Made by a program: the position numbers and the translations under genes. The notes beneath the pieces were generated by a model. The model was given only the letters and a program-made list of their open reading frames with translations. It did no database searches and was not told where the DNA came from. DNA of 60,192 nucleotides, taken from positions 1-60,192 of the forward strand of contig CADCJM010000003.1 in the NCBI GenBank assembly GCA_902801755.1, given 5' to 3'. Shown here piece by piece: positions 1 to 8,311 of the stretch. How positions within the stretch are numbered: the stretch's first letter is position 1; every line of letters starts with the position of its first letter. The stretch is from Oscillospiraceae bacterium. GTDB taxonomy: Bacteria; Bacillota; Clostridia; Saccharofermentanales; Saccharofermentanaceae.

Positions 1-323
1 CATGCAGGATCGTTAAGGTCCATACTGCGTCTTGCCATCTCGTCAGCGATATCCCACGGATGTCCTCCGGCAAAGATCTTCCCGCCATTTGCTGTTCCCC
101 ATGTGATCTCACGGATGAAGTCTGCCTTCTTTATGGGCAGTCCCAATAATTCTGCCGTGTACTTAGCTGTATTTAACGCTCTTCCGTGTGTGGAAGACCA
201 GATCTCGTCTATGCCTTCATCTTTAAGTCTTTCAGCGACCTGCTCAGCCTGTATATAGCCGGTCTTTGTCAGATCATCTTTCTCATAATCCGGCTCGCCA
301 TGCCTGATGAAAATAATCCTCAT
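1..323 (-). CDS. Histidine phosphatase (phosphoglycerate mutase-like) family protein, partial
   Basis: The reading frame starts at an ATG at 323, preceded by a strong GGAGGAGCAGG ribosome site, and runs off the left edge, so only about 107 N-terminal residues are visible. It opens MRIIFIRHGEPDYEK, the RHG signature of the histidine phosphatase superfamily in which the His accepts the phosphoryl group. A second conserved patch, SSTHGRALNTAKYTAELLG, matches the Arg-containing loop of these enzymes. The substrate cannot be told: the superfamily covers sugar phosphatases, cobalamin and broad-specificity phosphatases. It lies 67 bases downstream of the membrane sensor gene on the same strand and may be cotranscribed with it. 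Confidence 0.85.
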   Translation of the reverse strand, partial: MRIIFIRHGEPDYEKDDLTKTGYIQAEQVAERLKDEGIDEIWSSTHGRALNTAKYTAELLGLPIKKADFIREITWGTANGGKIFAGGHPWDIADEMARRSMDLNDPA

Positions 324-390
324 CCTGCTCCTCCGTAATAAAAACTGCTCTTTACGCATTTTACTACAGATTTAAATGAGATCTTATGCA

Positions 391-1485
391 TTACGATTCC
401 TTTTGGGATTCAAGCTCCTTTATCTTCCTGGACTTTTCCATAAGCTCTCTGTTGAGGTTCATGTTATAGCGTTCTATGTCTTCCATACGCTCAAGATGCT
501 CAGTGTCATCAGTTATCTCAAGAAGATATCCATGCTTTTGATTGCCGTCATAGAGGTCCTGTACATGGATAAGATAAATGGACTTATCCTTGTGGTATGT
601 ATGATCGATCGAAAGTTTCTCAACGCTGTACTGGTCTATCCACCTGTTAAACAGTCCGCGGAGCTCATCATTTTCGATCTCGTGATCTGCATGGTTCTTA
701 GCGATCTCCGGAATGAAACGCTTCGCCGTATCAGTAGCGCTCAAGTATCTCTTTTTAAAGTCCATTGCGATGTATCCGACCTTGCCCTCATTCTGGATCG
801 AACTGATAACAAGATCGTCGACACGGTATAAGCCAATGTGATTCATGATGAGAAGGAAACCGATCTCGTCAACCAGGTCAGCCAATGCCATCCACTCGAT
901 CTCCTTCATGACCATGCGGCCGATAAAATAACAGAAGATCGAGAATATCTGCATGAATGCCGCGATAGCAAGATCCCTTTTTGAGATATTGGGCTTCTTA
1001 AACCAGCCGTATGCAAGGACCACCAAAGTCGCGATAAGGAAAAGGCCTATCATGACATAAAAGAGCGAATGCAAAGGTCCGTATTCCTTGATAAGGACTG
1101 TAATTCCGTATCTTTCCTCTATCTCAACATTCTTGTAGAAAACGGGTGAATAACCTGCCGTAAATGCAAGTGCATAAACTGCCGTTGCGATAAGGATCAG
1201 AATGAAGTTGAGCCACTTGGGCACCTTTATCTGGCAGATCGACAGAACAATCATCATACCAACCAGCGGGAAGAAGCATCCGCCGACATAGATTCCCTTG
1301 TTGATTATCACTGCCTCCCTGACATCCTTAGATAATGCCAGCAGCACATAACAGACCTGAGACAGCAATGCCAGGAGATAGACCAGGGCATAAAGCACAG
1401 GATAATAACTGCGCTTGTTCCAGAAAAACAGAACGCAGCAAGCCAAAGAAAGCACACAAATAACTACGTAAAAACTCAGGACCAT
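391..1485 (-). CDS. Orphan multi-pass membrane sensor with cytoplasmic PAS-like tail
   Basis: A 364-residue protein. The first about 215 residues hold seven or eight hydrophobic segments, laid out like the 7TM sensory N-termini of clostridial histidine kinases and diguanylate cyclases. A soluble segment (about 220-335) resembles a PAS fold, with strand-like stretches such as GKVGYIAMDF and YLLEITDDT. A short coiled coil (about 335-364) follows and the protein then stops. In the family, such a coiled coil normally leads into a GGDEF or kinase domain, and none is present here. The next gene downstream is an unrelated phosphatase. It is either a stand-alone receptor working through a partner or a truncated one. 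The ATG start has a G-rich ribosome site about 12 bases upstream. Confidence 0.6.
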   Translation of the reverse strand: MVLSFYVVICVLSLACCVLFFWNKRSYYPVLYALVYLLALLSQVCYVLLALSKDVREAVIINKGIYVGGCFFPLVGMMIVLSICQIKVPKWLNFILILIATAVYALAFTAGYSPVFYKNVEIEERYGITVLIKEYGPLHSLFYVMIGLFLIATLVVLAYGWFKKPNISKRDLAIAAFMQIFSIFCYFIGRMVMKEIEWMALADLVDEIGFLLIMNHIGLYRVDDLVISSIQNEGKVGYIAMDFKKRYLSATDTAKRFIPEIAKNHADHEIENDELRGLFNRWIDQYSVEKLSIDHTYHKDKSIYLIHVQDLYDGNQKHGYLLEITDDTEHLERMEDIERYNMNLNRELMEKSRKIKELESQKES

Positions 1486-1633
1486 TGTGCGTTAACCCCC
1501 CTAAAACTCGAAAAGACACCTAAATAAAAAAGGATAACAATAGCCGGATTTCTGCGATTTGGCAAATTATAACACAAGGGGAATCACTATCTTATTTGAT
1601 ATTTTCCGTCAAATTACAGAGATTCGCGGCAGT

Positions 1634-2506
1634 TTACAGATCAAAAATACTAATCTGCTTATCAGGCAGATCGTTCATGAACCTGAAGCACTCATCCATA
1701 TCACTTATGATCCCGTTTTCTCTGCACATTCTTCTAAATAACTGCATCAGTCTTTTAGCATCCGGACTGGGCACATTATAGGCGTTACCGAATGTATGGA
1801 TATATCTGTCCTTAAGCCCCGGGAAATGCTTATCAAGAGCAGCATAGAAATATTCCCTGTCGCCTTCGCGCAAGGTCACGCCCATGTCGGGACATATAAT
1901 TCCTTTAACACCAACACGCGCACATTCATTAACAATGGCAGTAATATTTTCTTCAGTGTCATTGATGAACGGAAGGATCGGCGTAAGCCAGACAATAGTA
2001 GGGATTCCACGTTTCTGCATTTCCTCAAGGACTTCAATGCGTCTTTTGGTGTTGCAGACATTGGGTTCGATCTTGCTGCAAAGATCATCGTCATATGTTG
2101 TCAGTGTTGTCTGCACAACGCATTTCGATCTCTTATTTATCGCATCGAGAAGATCTATATCTTCAAGTATCCTGTCAGACTTGGTCTGGATAGCAACACC
2201 AAAACCGTATTTGAGAATTATCTCAAGGCACTTTCTTGTAAGACGAAGTTCCGGCTCGTAATGGTTATAAGAATCGGACATATAACCTGTACCGATCATG
2301 CATTTGGTACGCTTAGACTTTAAAGCCTGTTCTAGGAGTTCGGGTGCATTTGTCTTTACTTCAACATCTTCAAACTTGTGAGTGAACTGATAACAGAGGC
2401 TTCTGCCGTCACAATAAATGCAGCCGTGCGTACAGCCGCGGTAGATATTCATGCCGCTTAATCCGTTCTTTGTATGGATAATCCCCTTTGCCTCGACGAA
2501 ATGCAT
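1634..2506 (-). CDS. Radical SAM protein, COG1533 (SPL-like) family
   Basis: A 290-residue protein with the radical SAM cluster motif CTHGCIYC (C25, C29, C32), which ligates the [4Fe-4S] cluster that cleaves S-adenosylmethionine. The GLSGMNIYRGCTHGCIYC context and the later TKSDRILEDIDLL and WLTPILPFINDT stretches are typical of the COG1533 branch that also contains spore photoproduct lyase. It is shorter than true SplB and sits beside metabolic genes, so the substrate is unknown. It is the last gene of a tight operon running leftward from the ABC exporter at 6889, starting 5 bases after the kinase gene. The ribosome site is weak and translation may be coupled to the kinase stop. Confidence 0.75.
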   Translation of the reverse strand: MHFVEAKGIIHTKNGLSGMNIYRGCTHGCIYCDGRSLCYQFTHKFEDVEVKTNAPELLEQALKSKRTKCMIGTGYMSDSYNHYEPELRLTRKCLEIILKYGFGVAIQTKSDRILEDIDLLDAINKRSKCVVQTTLTTYDDDLCSKIEPNVCNTKRRIEVLEEMQKRGIPTIVWLTPILPFINDTEENITAIVNECARVGVKGIICPDMGVTLREGDREYFYAALDKHFPGLKDRYIHTFGNAYNVPSPDAKRLMQLFRRMCRENGIISDMDECFRFMNDLPDKQISIFDL

Positions 2507-2511
2507 TTTTA

Positions 2512-3225
2512 TCAGTCTTTCTTTTCCCTGTCGCGGATAACCTGGCTGACCATTACTGCATCAGCGAAGTCCTCATCAGTAATGCCAAGAGATCTCATAT
2601 CTGACGCAACAGCATCCTCATACATGCCGAGAACTTCCGGTGCGCATTCTCTTAATATTACATATGTGCGTGCATAATCGAAAACCGCAGGAGCGATCCT
2701 CGCATTGATCCAGTCGATGATCACGGGTTCTGTTCCGTCAAAAGGCAACATGATGTTAAGAAAATGCATATCAAGATGGCATATGCACTCACCGTACTTC
2801 GCGGAAAGTCTCTCGATTACAGGAATGATCTTTTGCCTGTTTTCTTCACTTACACCGAAGCCTGCAGTATCGATAAGCCCGGGAATCTTTACACCGTCAA
2901 GTTTAGCACTGTGGACCTTGCGGAACATTTCAGCAAGAATATCGAAGCCACCTTCAAAACCTGCTAGGATTTTCTTCTCAAGCGTCTCGCCATTGATAAG
3001 GTCCATCTTAACAGTGTAAAGATCATCTGTATCATAATATCTGACATTACAAAGTCCTGTCTCATTTACGGCAGACTGCTGCGCCTTCTCAAACTTTATC
3101 CATTCAGGATTATAATCCGGTCTATACACTTTATACGCATAGCCGTGATAACGATAGACATCAGCCTGCGCGCCGTGTCCTATTACAGTTTGTGTTCCGT
3201 CAAATATTCCACTATCAGTTTTCAT
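2512..3225 (-). CDS. Aminoglycoside phosphotransferase-fold small-molecule kinase
   Basis: A 237-residue protein of the protein-kinase-like APH fold. Visible motifs are a glycine-containing nucleotide loop (IGHGAQADVYRY), a lysine in AYKVYRP (K32), the catalytic loop HLDMHFLNIM (H150, D152, N157), and the metal-binding IIDWINA (D171). The HxDxxxxN plus IIDW pair is the APH/choline-kinase signature, so it should phosphorylate a small hydroxylated compound rather than a protein. Nothing identifies the substrate, and resistance to aminoglycosides should not be assumed. It overlaps the Nudix gene upstream by 11 bases, which indicates translational coupling, and is followed after 5 bases by the radical SAM gene. 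Confidence 0.75.
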   Translation of the reverse strand: MKTDSGIFDGTQTVIGHGAQADVYRYHGYAYKVYRPDYNPEWIKFEKAQQSAVNETGLCNVRYYDTDDLYTVKMDLINGETLEKKILAGFEGGFDILAEMFRKVHSAKLDGVKIPGLIDTAGFGVSEENRQKIIPVIERLSAKYGECICHLDMHFLNIMLPFDGTEPVIIDWINARIAPAVFDYARTYVILRECAPEVLGMYEDAVASDMRSLGITDEDFADAVMVSQVIRDREKKD

Positions 3226-3697
3226 ATTCTTTAAGTGCTATGTATTCACGTCTGTAAAGGCCATAATCTTCAATTGCTGTCTGATGGAATCTCTCATATT
3301 CCGAGAACATCTTTAAAGCTTCTTCAACCGGCACCCATACAGCCTTATATCCTGCTGCCTTCTCACCTTCAGTGAGATCCTGTATTCCGGTGTCTTCAAT
3401 AAGTTCACATGCGAAGTAATGATTAATGTGTTTCCAGTCTAAGAACAGTTCTTCTATCTCGAGATATTCTTCTGTGGCCCTGACCTTCATTCCTGTCTCT
3501 TCAAGAAGTTCTCTCTCGCAGCATTCCGCATACGTCTCACCTTCTTCGACGCCGCCTCCGGGTATCATGTATTTGTCGTTCTTGGACTCATAACTAAGAA
3601 GCACTTTACCGTCATTTACGACAATACCCCTGCAGGCATGGCGGAGTCTGTTGACATATCCGAGATAGTCGTCATTGATCAGTTGTAAGTTTTTCAT
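3215..3697 (-). CDS. Nudix hydrolase
   Basis: A 160-residue protein with a complete Nudix box (GX5EX7REUXEEXGU) from G48 to about M70: G48, E54, R62, E63, E66, E67. These residues bind the metal used to hydrolyse nucleoside diphosphates linked to another group. The N-terminus (HACRGIVVNDGKVLLSYES) is the usual first strand of the fold. Substrate is not predictable; NUDIX proteins of this size include dNTP sanitisers and NDP-sugar hydrolases. The gene sits in the six-gene operon, 15 bases after the HAD gene and overlapping the downstream kinase gene. Confidence 0.85.
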   Translation of the reverse strand: MKNLQLINDDYLGYVNRLRHACRGIVVNDGKVLLSYESKNDKYMIPGGGVEEGETYAECCERELLEETGMKVRATEEYLEIEELFLDWKHINHYFACELIEDTGIQDLTEGEKAAGYKAVWVPVEEALKMFSEYERFHQTAIEDYGLYRREYIALKEYEN

Positions 3698-3712
3698 ATT
3701 ATCCCCCTTAAC

Positions 3713-4357
3713 TTAAAACAGCTCCGGAATTTCCGAAGGTCCGGAAAGTATATACTCCGCTCCTGCGTTTTGCAACTCATCTTTTGAACCGTATCCCCAT
3801 AAAACGCCGGCACTCTTAAGACCGTTTGCCTTAGCACCTTCGATATCGTGATATCTGTCACCGACCATCAGGATCTCATCCCTGCTCTTACATCCCATCT
3901 CTTCCAGCAGATGAGATATAACATCTTCTTTCTTGCTGATCCTGCCGTCCATCGTGGCAGCACCGAAGAAATCGAAATATTTGTAGAGGTCAAAATGCTT
4001 AAGTATCTTTATCGAGAATTCGTAAGGCTTCGATGTCGCAAGAGCGATCTTAACGCCTTTTACTTTAAGTGCTTCGAGCATCTCCGGAATACCGTCATAT
4101 ACCTTATTCTCAAAAAGACCCGTAACGCTGAAATACTCTCTGTAGTACTTGATCGCCTGAACAGCCTGTTCCTCAGAAAATCCGTAAAAAGTCTTAAACG
4201 AATAATCCAATGGCGGTCCGATAAACGGATAGAGCTCTGCTCTGTCCTCTACGTGAATGTCATACTTCTCAAGAGCATGCATAACGGAATTAGTAATTCC
4301 GATCGCAGGATCCGTAAGTGTACCATCCAGGTCAAATAAACAATACTTGTATCTCAT
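3713..4357 (-). CDS. HAD-IA family phosphatase, phosphoglycolate phosphatase-like
   Basis: A 214-residue haloacid dehalogenase-type hydrolase. Motif I is FDLDGTLTD (nucleophile D9, acid/base D11), motif II is in ALATSKP (Ser/Thr then Lys), and motif IV is MVGDRYHDIEGA. The segment between motifs I and II is the helical cap expected for subfamily IA (Gph, pyrophosphatase PpaX, 5'-nucleotidase relatives). Length is typical. It most likely dephosphorylates a small phosphorylated metabolite; the exact one is unknown. It begins 3 bases after the acetyltransferase stop and precedes the Nudix gene, so the operon carries several repair-like or detoxification-like activities on small molecules. Confidence 0.85.
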   Translation of the reverse strand: MRYKYCLFDLDGTLTDPAIGITNSVMHALEKYDIHVEDRAELYPFIGPPLDYSFKTFYGFSEEQAVQAIKYYREYFSVTGLFENKVYDGIPEMLEALKVKGVKIALATSKPYEFSIKILKHFDLYKYFDFFGAATMDGRISKKEDVISHLLEEMGCKSRDEILMVGDRYHDIEGAKANGLKSAGVLWGYGSKDELQNAGAEYILSGPSEIPELF

Positions 4358-4360
4358 AAC

Positions 4361-5152
4361 TTATCCTATCGTGCAGAGTTTGCCTCTTAATATGTAGCCG
4401 ATCTTCTCATAGCACTTATTCGAAGCCACATAATCAGCATCCGTATAAAGCATAGGAAGATACCCGGAATCCTGAACTATCTTAGTTACCTCATAAACAA
4501 GATGCTCAGCATAGTGCTTCCTTCTGAATTCCTTGAGCGTATATACCAGACCTATTGAAGCCATCTCCTGAACAGGATGCCAGTTGCAGCTTGCGACGAT
4601 CTTGCCATCGCCATTTTTCCATGTATACAAAGACCCTGTCTTTATTCCGTCTTCAACATAGAGTCTGTACTGTTCCCTGCTCTCCTGATCGATATTGAGC
4701 TCTGTATGGAACATATCAAAAAACTCGACCAACACGTCCACATCCTCGTCCGTACACTGATGAAGTTCACCATCAATGACAGATACCGGAGCTATAGGAT
4801 CAGGACAATCGTATGCGAAAAGATTGGTCGTAATCTTAAGATCCAGACCATCTTCTGCAGCTCTCTTAATGAAGTATTCTGCAAGCTCATACTTGATATT
4901 AAAATGGTGCTCACCATCCAAAAATGAGTTCTCTTTAGCAATCTGATATGCACGCTCCATATCTTCTTCTATAGCGCCGTCAGGAGTCCATATCCATACC
5001 GGATAAGGCTGTCCGCTAAAGCAGATAATGAGCTTCTCGTGATCAGTAAGACAGAGTTCCAGGTCGCCTCTGATGATCCTCGACATTACCGAGAATGTGT
5101 ACTTGTCCTGATCTAACAGCTTATAGTCTCTCTCGTCTGCAGATGTGTCCAT
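4361..5152 (-). CDS. GNAT family N-acetyltransferase
   Basis: A 263-residue protein. The C-terminal half carries the GNAT fold: strand GKIVASCNWHPVQ, strand MASIGLVYTLKEFRRKHYAEHLV (the R/K-rich acetyl-CoA loop, here EFRRKHYAEHL), and a late strand with the motif ADYVASNKCYEKIGY, typical of the C-terminal Asn/Tyr region. The N-terminal about 120 residues form a separate domain of the kind found in the larger GNAT proteins of Clostridia. The acceptor substrate is unknown. It starts 9 bases after the ABC exporter stop and ends 3 bases before the HAD gene, inside one operon. Confidence 0.75.
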   Translation of the reverse strand: MDTSADERDYKLLDQDKYTFSVMSRIIRGDLELCLTDHEKLIICFSGQPYPVWIWTPDGAIEEDMERAYQIAKENSFLDGEHHFNIKYELAEYFIKRAAEDGLDLKITTNLFAYDCPDPIAPVSVIDGELHQCTDEDVDVLVEFFDMFHTELNIDQESREQYRLYVEDGIKTGSLYTWKNGDGKIVASCNWHPVQEMASIGLVYTLKEFRRKHYAEHLVYEVTKIVQDSGYLPMLYTDADYVASNKCYEKIGYILRGKLCTIG

Positions 5153-5161
5153 ACTTATACC

Positions 5162-6889
5162 TCACGCGTTCCACTTATAAAGTCCTGCATAGATTCCGTT
5201 CTTAGCCATGAGCTCATCATGGGTGCCGCTCTCTTCAATACCGTTCTCAGTAAGGACAAGGATGCGCTCGGCATTCCTTACAGTAGACAAGCGGTGTGCG
5301 ATAACGATGGTCGTTCTGTTTTTCGCAAGCTTCTCCAAAGATTCCTTAACGATATTCTCGCTCTCATTATCAAGCGCGCTCGTTGCCTCGTCAAAGATAA
5401 GGATCGGAGGGTTCTTCAGGAATACTCTCGCAATAGAGAGCCTCTGCTTCTGGCCGCCGGAGAGCTTGATACCACGCTGTCCGATATCAGTATCGTAACC
5501 ATTCGGAAGTTCCATGATGAAGTCATGTGCATTAGCAAGCTTGGCTGCTTCGATTATCTCTTCCCTGGTTGCACCGGGTCTGCCATAACTGATGTTCTCG
5601 ATTACCGTGCCTGCGAAAAGATAAACATCCTGCTGCACGATTCCGATGTGATCCCTGAGGCTCTTGAGCTTGATGTCACGGACATCTTTGCCGTCGATCT
5701 TTATAGAGCCGTTAGTAACATCGTAAAATCTCGGAATGAGGCTGCAGAGAGTTGTCTTACCGCCGCCTGAAGATCCGACCAATGCAACATAAGAACCTGC
5801 TTCGATATCAAGATTGATGTGACGAAGGACTCTGTGCGCACCGTCCTTATATTTGAACGATACATCTTCAAAAAGGATATCGCCTTTAACATCGGTCAGA
5901 TCCACTGCACCTTCCTTGTCCTTGATGTCAGGTTCGATATTAAGGATCTCCGTAAATCTCTCAAAGCCCGTATAACCGTTCTGGAACTGTTCTGTGAAAT
6001 CAACGATTACCCTTATAGGCTCCGTGAATGTATTGATATACAAAAGGAATGCAATGAAGTCAGGGATCTCAACAAGACCGTCCGAGATAAGGATTGCACC
6101 CGTAATGATTACCACGATGTTTACCAGGAGAATGAAAGCAGTCATGCCGGACTGGAACAGGCCAAGATAAAGATAGCTGTTCTTCTTAGTCTTCAGGAAG
6201 GCATCATTACCCTCCTTGAACTTCGCCATCTCGATCTCTTCATTCGCAAAGGACTTAACAACCCTGATACCCGAAAGATTATCTTCAGTTCTGGAATTGA
6301 TCTCAGCAACCTTCTGTCTGTTCTCCTTAAATGCTCTCCTCATCCTCCTGTTAAGGAAGAATACGAAGATGAACATAAGCGGAAGCAGGATGAAAGCCGC
6401 TGCCGTCAGGTACTTGCTGATACCCATCAGGATAATGAACGCACCAACGATCTTAATGAGCGATATTACGATATTCTCAGGTCCGTGATGCAGGAGTTCG
6501 GTTATATCAAAAAGGTCATTGGTGATCCTGCTCATTAACTGGCCGACCTTCTGGTCGTCAAAGAACGAGAAAGACAGCTTCTGGTAGTGCGCAAAGATCT
6601 CGGCACGCATGTTGTACTCCATCTTCGCGCCCATGACGTGTCCGATGTTCGTTATGTAATAATTCGAAAAGAACTGCACAACCACGAGAACAACAAGAAT
6701 GATCCCAAGCTGGATTATCCTCTCCTTGGCGCCGTCCTGCATATAGACAACATCTGATGTGATATAGCGGACGATAAGAGGAACAACGAGTGCTATGGCC
6801 GAAGCCACAACAGCAAAGAACATATCCAGAAGGAATGTCCCCATATAAGGCTTATAGTAGCTTATGAGTTTTCTAAGGTTCTTAAGCAT
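5162..6889 (-). CDS. ABC exporter, fused permease and ATPase (MsbA/BmrA-like half transporter)
   Basis: A 575-residue half transporter. Residues about 1-310 contain six transmembrane helices of the type I exporter fold. Residues about 335-575 are the nucleotide-binding domain with Walker A GSSGGGKTT, Q-loop IGIVQQDVYLF, signature LSGGQKQRLSIARV, Walker B ILIFDEATSALD and the switch AHRLSTV. It should act as a homodimer, or pair with a partner not visible here, exporting a lipid, peptide or drug. It is the first gene of the leftward six-gene operon. A perfect TATAAT lies about 30 bases upstream, inside the end of the preceding gene, and a GGGGAG ribosome site precedes the ATG. Confidence 0.9.
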   Translation of the reverse strand: MLKNLRKLISYYKPYMGTFLLDMFFAVVASAIALVVPLIVRYITSDVVYMQDGAKERIIQLGIILVVLVVVQFFSNYYITNIGHVMGAKMEYNMRAEIFAHYQKLSFSFFDDQKVGQLMSRITNDLFDITELLHHGPENIVISLIKIVGAFIILMGISKYLTAAAFILLPLMFIFVFFLNRRMRRAFKENRQKVAEINSRTEDNLSGIRVVKSFANEEIEMAKFKEGNDAFLKTKKNSYLYLGLFQSGMTAFILLVNIVVIITGAILISDGLVEIPDFIAFLLYINTFTEPIRVIVDFTEQFQNGYTGFERFTEILNIEPDIKDKEGAVDLTDVKGDILFEDVSFKYKDGAHRVLRHINLDIEAGSYVALVGSSGGGKTTLCSLIPRFYDVTNGSIKIDGKDVRDIKLKSLRDHIGIVQQDVYLFAGTVIENISYGRPGATREEIIEAAKLANAHDFIMELPNGYDTDIGQRGIKLSGGQKQRLSIARVFLKNPPILIFDEATSALDNESENIVKESLEKLAKNRTTIVIAHRLSTVRNAERILVLTENGIEESGTHDELMAKNGIYAGLYKWNA

Positions 6890-6920
6890 TCCGGTCTCCC
6901 CTGATCAAGTAATTCCGAAC

Positions 6921-6926
6921 ATTATA
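6921..6926 (-). promoter_or_regulatory. Candidate -10 box for the ABC exporter operon
   Basis: A perfect TATAAT on the minus strand lies just after the stop of the DUF5680 gene and about 30 bases before the exporter start. No good -35 hexamer is seen at 17 bases, so the operon may also be read from upstream. Confidence 0.35.
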
Positions 6927-6929
6927 CCC

Positions 6930-7370
6930 TTATTCTATGATTCCGCCATGGAAATGGCATTCATAGATAACATTACCCTTAAAACTGATGGTCTCATAAC
7001 CCTGAAACCATTCGAAAGTGCCTGTGACATCACACTTAAATGTATAATCACCGTTTGTATAAAAATCCGGCCCTCTGAAGGGCTTATCGGAAGGGACATT
7101 GAGCAGGGCTTCCTTAAGGAAATCTCCGCTGAAGTTATCTCCCGTAACACGGCCGGCATAATTCATGCTCCAGTACGGCTTATCCGATATCCACAATGCT
7201 TCTTCTCCGGCAAACTTGTCGCCGCCCAGATAAGTGTCGTAATACATCAGGTCATCTTCACGGTATATAAGATCATGGGATCCGGGTCTGGAGGATTCAG
7301 TCTCCGCGCCCTTGCCTGCATAAGTTGCCTTCTTGGCCCTGATCAAAAAATCTACGATCCTCTTATCCAT
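6930..7370 (-). CDS. DUF5680 domain-containing protein
   Basis: A 146-residue soluble protein starting MDKRIVDFLIRAKKATYAGK. This ATG is chosen because GGAGG lies 6 bases before it; a longer frame to 7439 has no ribosome site. The pattern ATYAGKGAETESSRPGSHDL, then YYDTYLGGDKFAGEEALW and later YWSMNYAGRV, matches the small DUF5680 family common in Firmicutes, in which the conserved GDKFAGEEA and GxE residues suggest a ligand-binding or enzymatic fold without known function. A family link rests on recognition of this pattern. It is probably read from its own extended -10 promoter near 7469. Confidence 0.7.
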   Translation of the reverse strand: MDKRIVDFLIRAKKATYAGKGAETESSRPGSHDLIYREDDLMYYDTYLGGDKFAGEEALWISDKPYWSMNYAGRVTGDNFSGDFLKEALLNVPSDKPFRGPDFYTNGDYTFKCDVTGTFEWFQGYETISFKGNVIYECHFHGGIIE

Positions 7371-7468
7371 CTTAATCCTCCAAAACACAATGATCCTTAA
7401 TCCCAATAAGGTTTTTGCCCGTGAACTTCCCGCGTTCAAAATGTCTTACCCCATCTGATATTGTGGTA

Positions 7469-7477
7469 ATTCTATCA
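7469..7477 (-). promoter_or_regulatory. Candidate extended -10 promoter for the DUF5680 gene
   Basis: The minus strand reads TGATAGAAT, a TGN-extended -10 box with five of six consensus bases, about 100 bases upstream of the DUF5680 start. A clear -35 is not seen, as is usual for extended -10 promoters. Confidence 0.4.
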
Positions 7478-7564
7478 CAAGACCAATCCCGTTTTTAGGA
7501 CAATTCTCCCAAAGCGCAGGAAGGTTATATATGCTAACATAAAGTCATTAGGGGAAAAGGAAAA

Positions 7565-8311
7565 ATGGATATAAATCAGCTTTATCAGGAGATCGAATCT
7601 CTCGGGATCGACCAGAACAGTATCAATATAGGCGACATCGAATCTTACGATGGCCGCTTTAATCTGCATCACCGCAAAGACGGCAAGTGGGAGATCTTCT
7701 ACGGCATCTATGGCCAGAAGAGAAAGCTTCAGGTATATAGCAGCGAAGAGAAAGCCTGCGATGCTTTTGTCAGAGTTCTCAAAAAAGATCTGAAAAACAA
7801 AGAGCGCCACGCTAAGCATAACAGCAGGATAAGCTTCCGTAAAAACGCTTCATCACTCCACAGGAAGCTGATGATCGGCATCTCGCTCTTCTGTATGCTG
7901 ATCGGTATATTTTTCGCAGGCGTCCAGATCTACACTAACGATTACGGCTACATGTTCTGGGTCTTTATCGCCTGGATAATCATATTCGGATTGCTTGCAT
8001 ACGGTTACAAAGATGACAAATCGGCAGGTGAACTGGAATATGTGGCACAGCCGGTTGCATTCGGAATACTGACACTTCTTTGTATAGCTGCAATGATCGC
8101 AGTACCGGTAGTTCTCATGCCAAGTATAATGGCAGGTGATACCGAAGACCTCACCACGCTGATAACGACTGAACTGGTGTGCGGAATTTTCGGTTTTATC
8201 TTTTTCTATTTCAATGTAAAAAGCTACATAACCGAATTTATTAATCACATCAGAAGCAAAAGCAGGAAAACTGAGCAAAAGCAATCTTCAAAAGATGACG
8301 GAGACCTTTAA
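7565..8311 (+). CDS. Membrane protein of unknown function, first of a tandem paralogous pair
   Basis: A 248-residue protein that I do not recognise. Residues 1-80 form a soluble domain with the pattern SYDGRFNLHHRKDGKWEIFY, then a hydrophobic strand and SSEEKACDAFVRVL, a layout that recalls small single-domain proteins of toxin-immunity type (weak inference). Residues about 100-215 contain four hydrophobic helices and the tail is charged (KSRKTEQKQ). The next gene codes for a paralogue with the same architecture. The ATG follows AGGGGAAAAGGA. The pair is on the forward strand, while most neighbouring genes are on the reverse strand. Confidence 0.7.
   Translation: MDINQLYQEIESLGIDQNSINIGDIESYDGRFNLHHRKDGKWEIFYGIYGQKRKLQVYSSEEKACDAFVRVLKKDLKNKERHAKHNSRISFRKNASSLHRKLMIGISLFCMLIGIFFAGVQIYTNDYGYMFWVFIAWIIIFGLLAYGYKDDKSAGELEYVAQPVAFGILTLLCIAAMIAVPVVLMPSIMAGDTEDLTTLITTELVCGIFGFIFFYFNVKSYITEFINHIRSKSRKTEQKQSSKDDGDL

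Noticed and set aside
1634..2506. Spore photoproduct lyase SplB
   Set aside because: The family is related but the protein is shorter, there is no spore gene context, and the diagnostic substrate residues could not be confirmed.
2512..3225. Aminoglycoside resistance enzyme
   Set aside because: Only the APH fold is visible; no mobile element or resistance neighbour, and the fold covers many metabolic kinases.
5819..6538. A 239-residue forward frame opposite the ABC exporter
   Set aside because: Antisense to a clearly functional ATPase/permease, with charged low-information sequence and no RBS.
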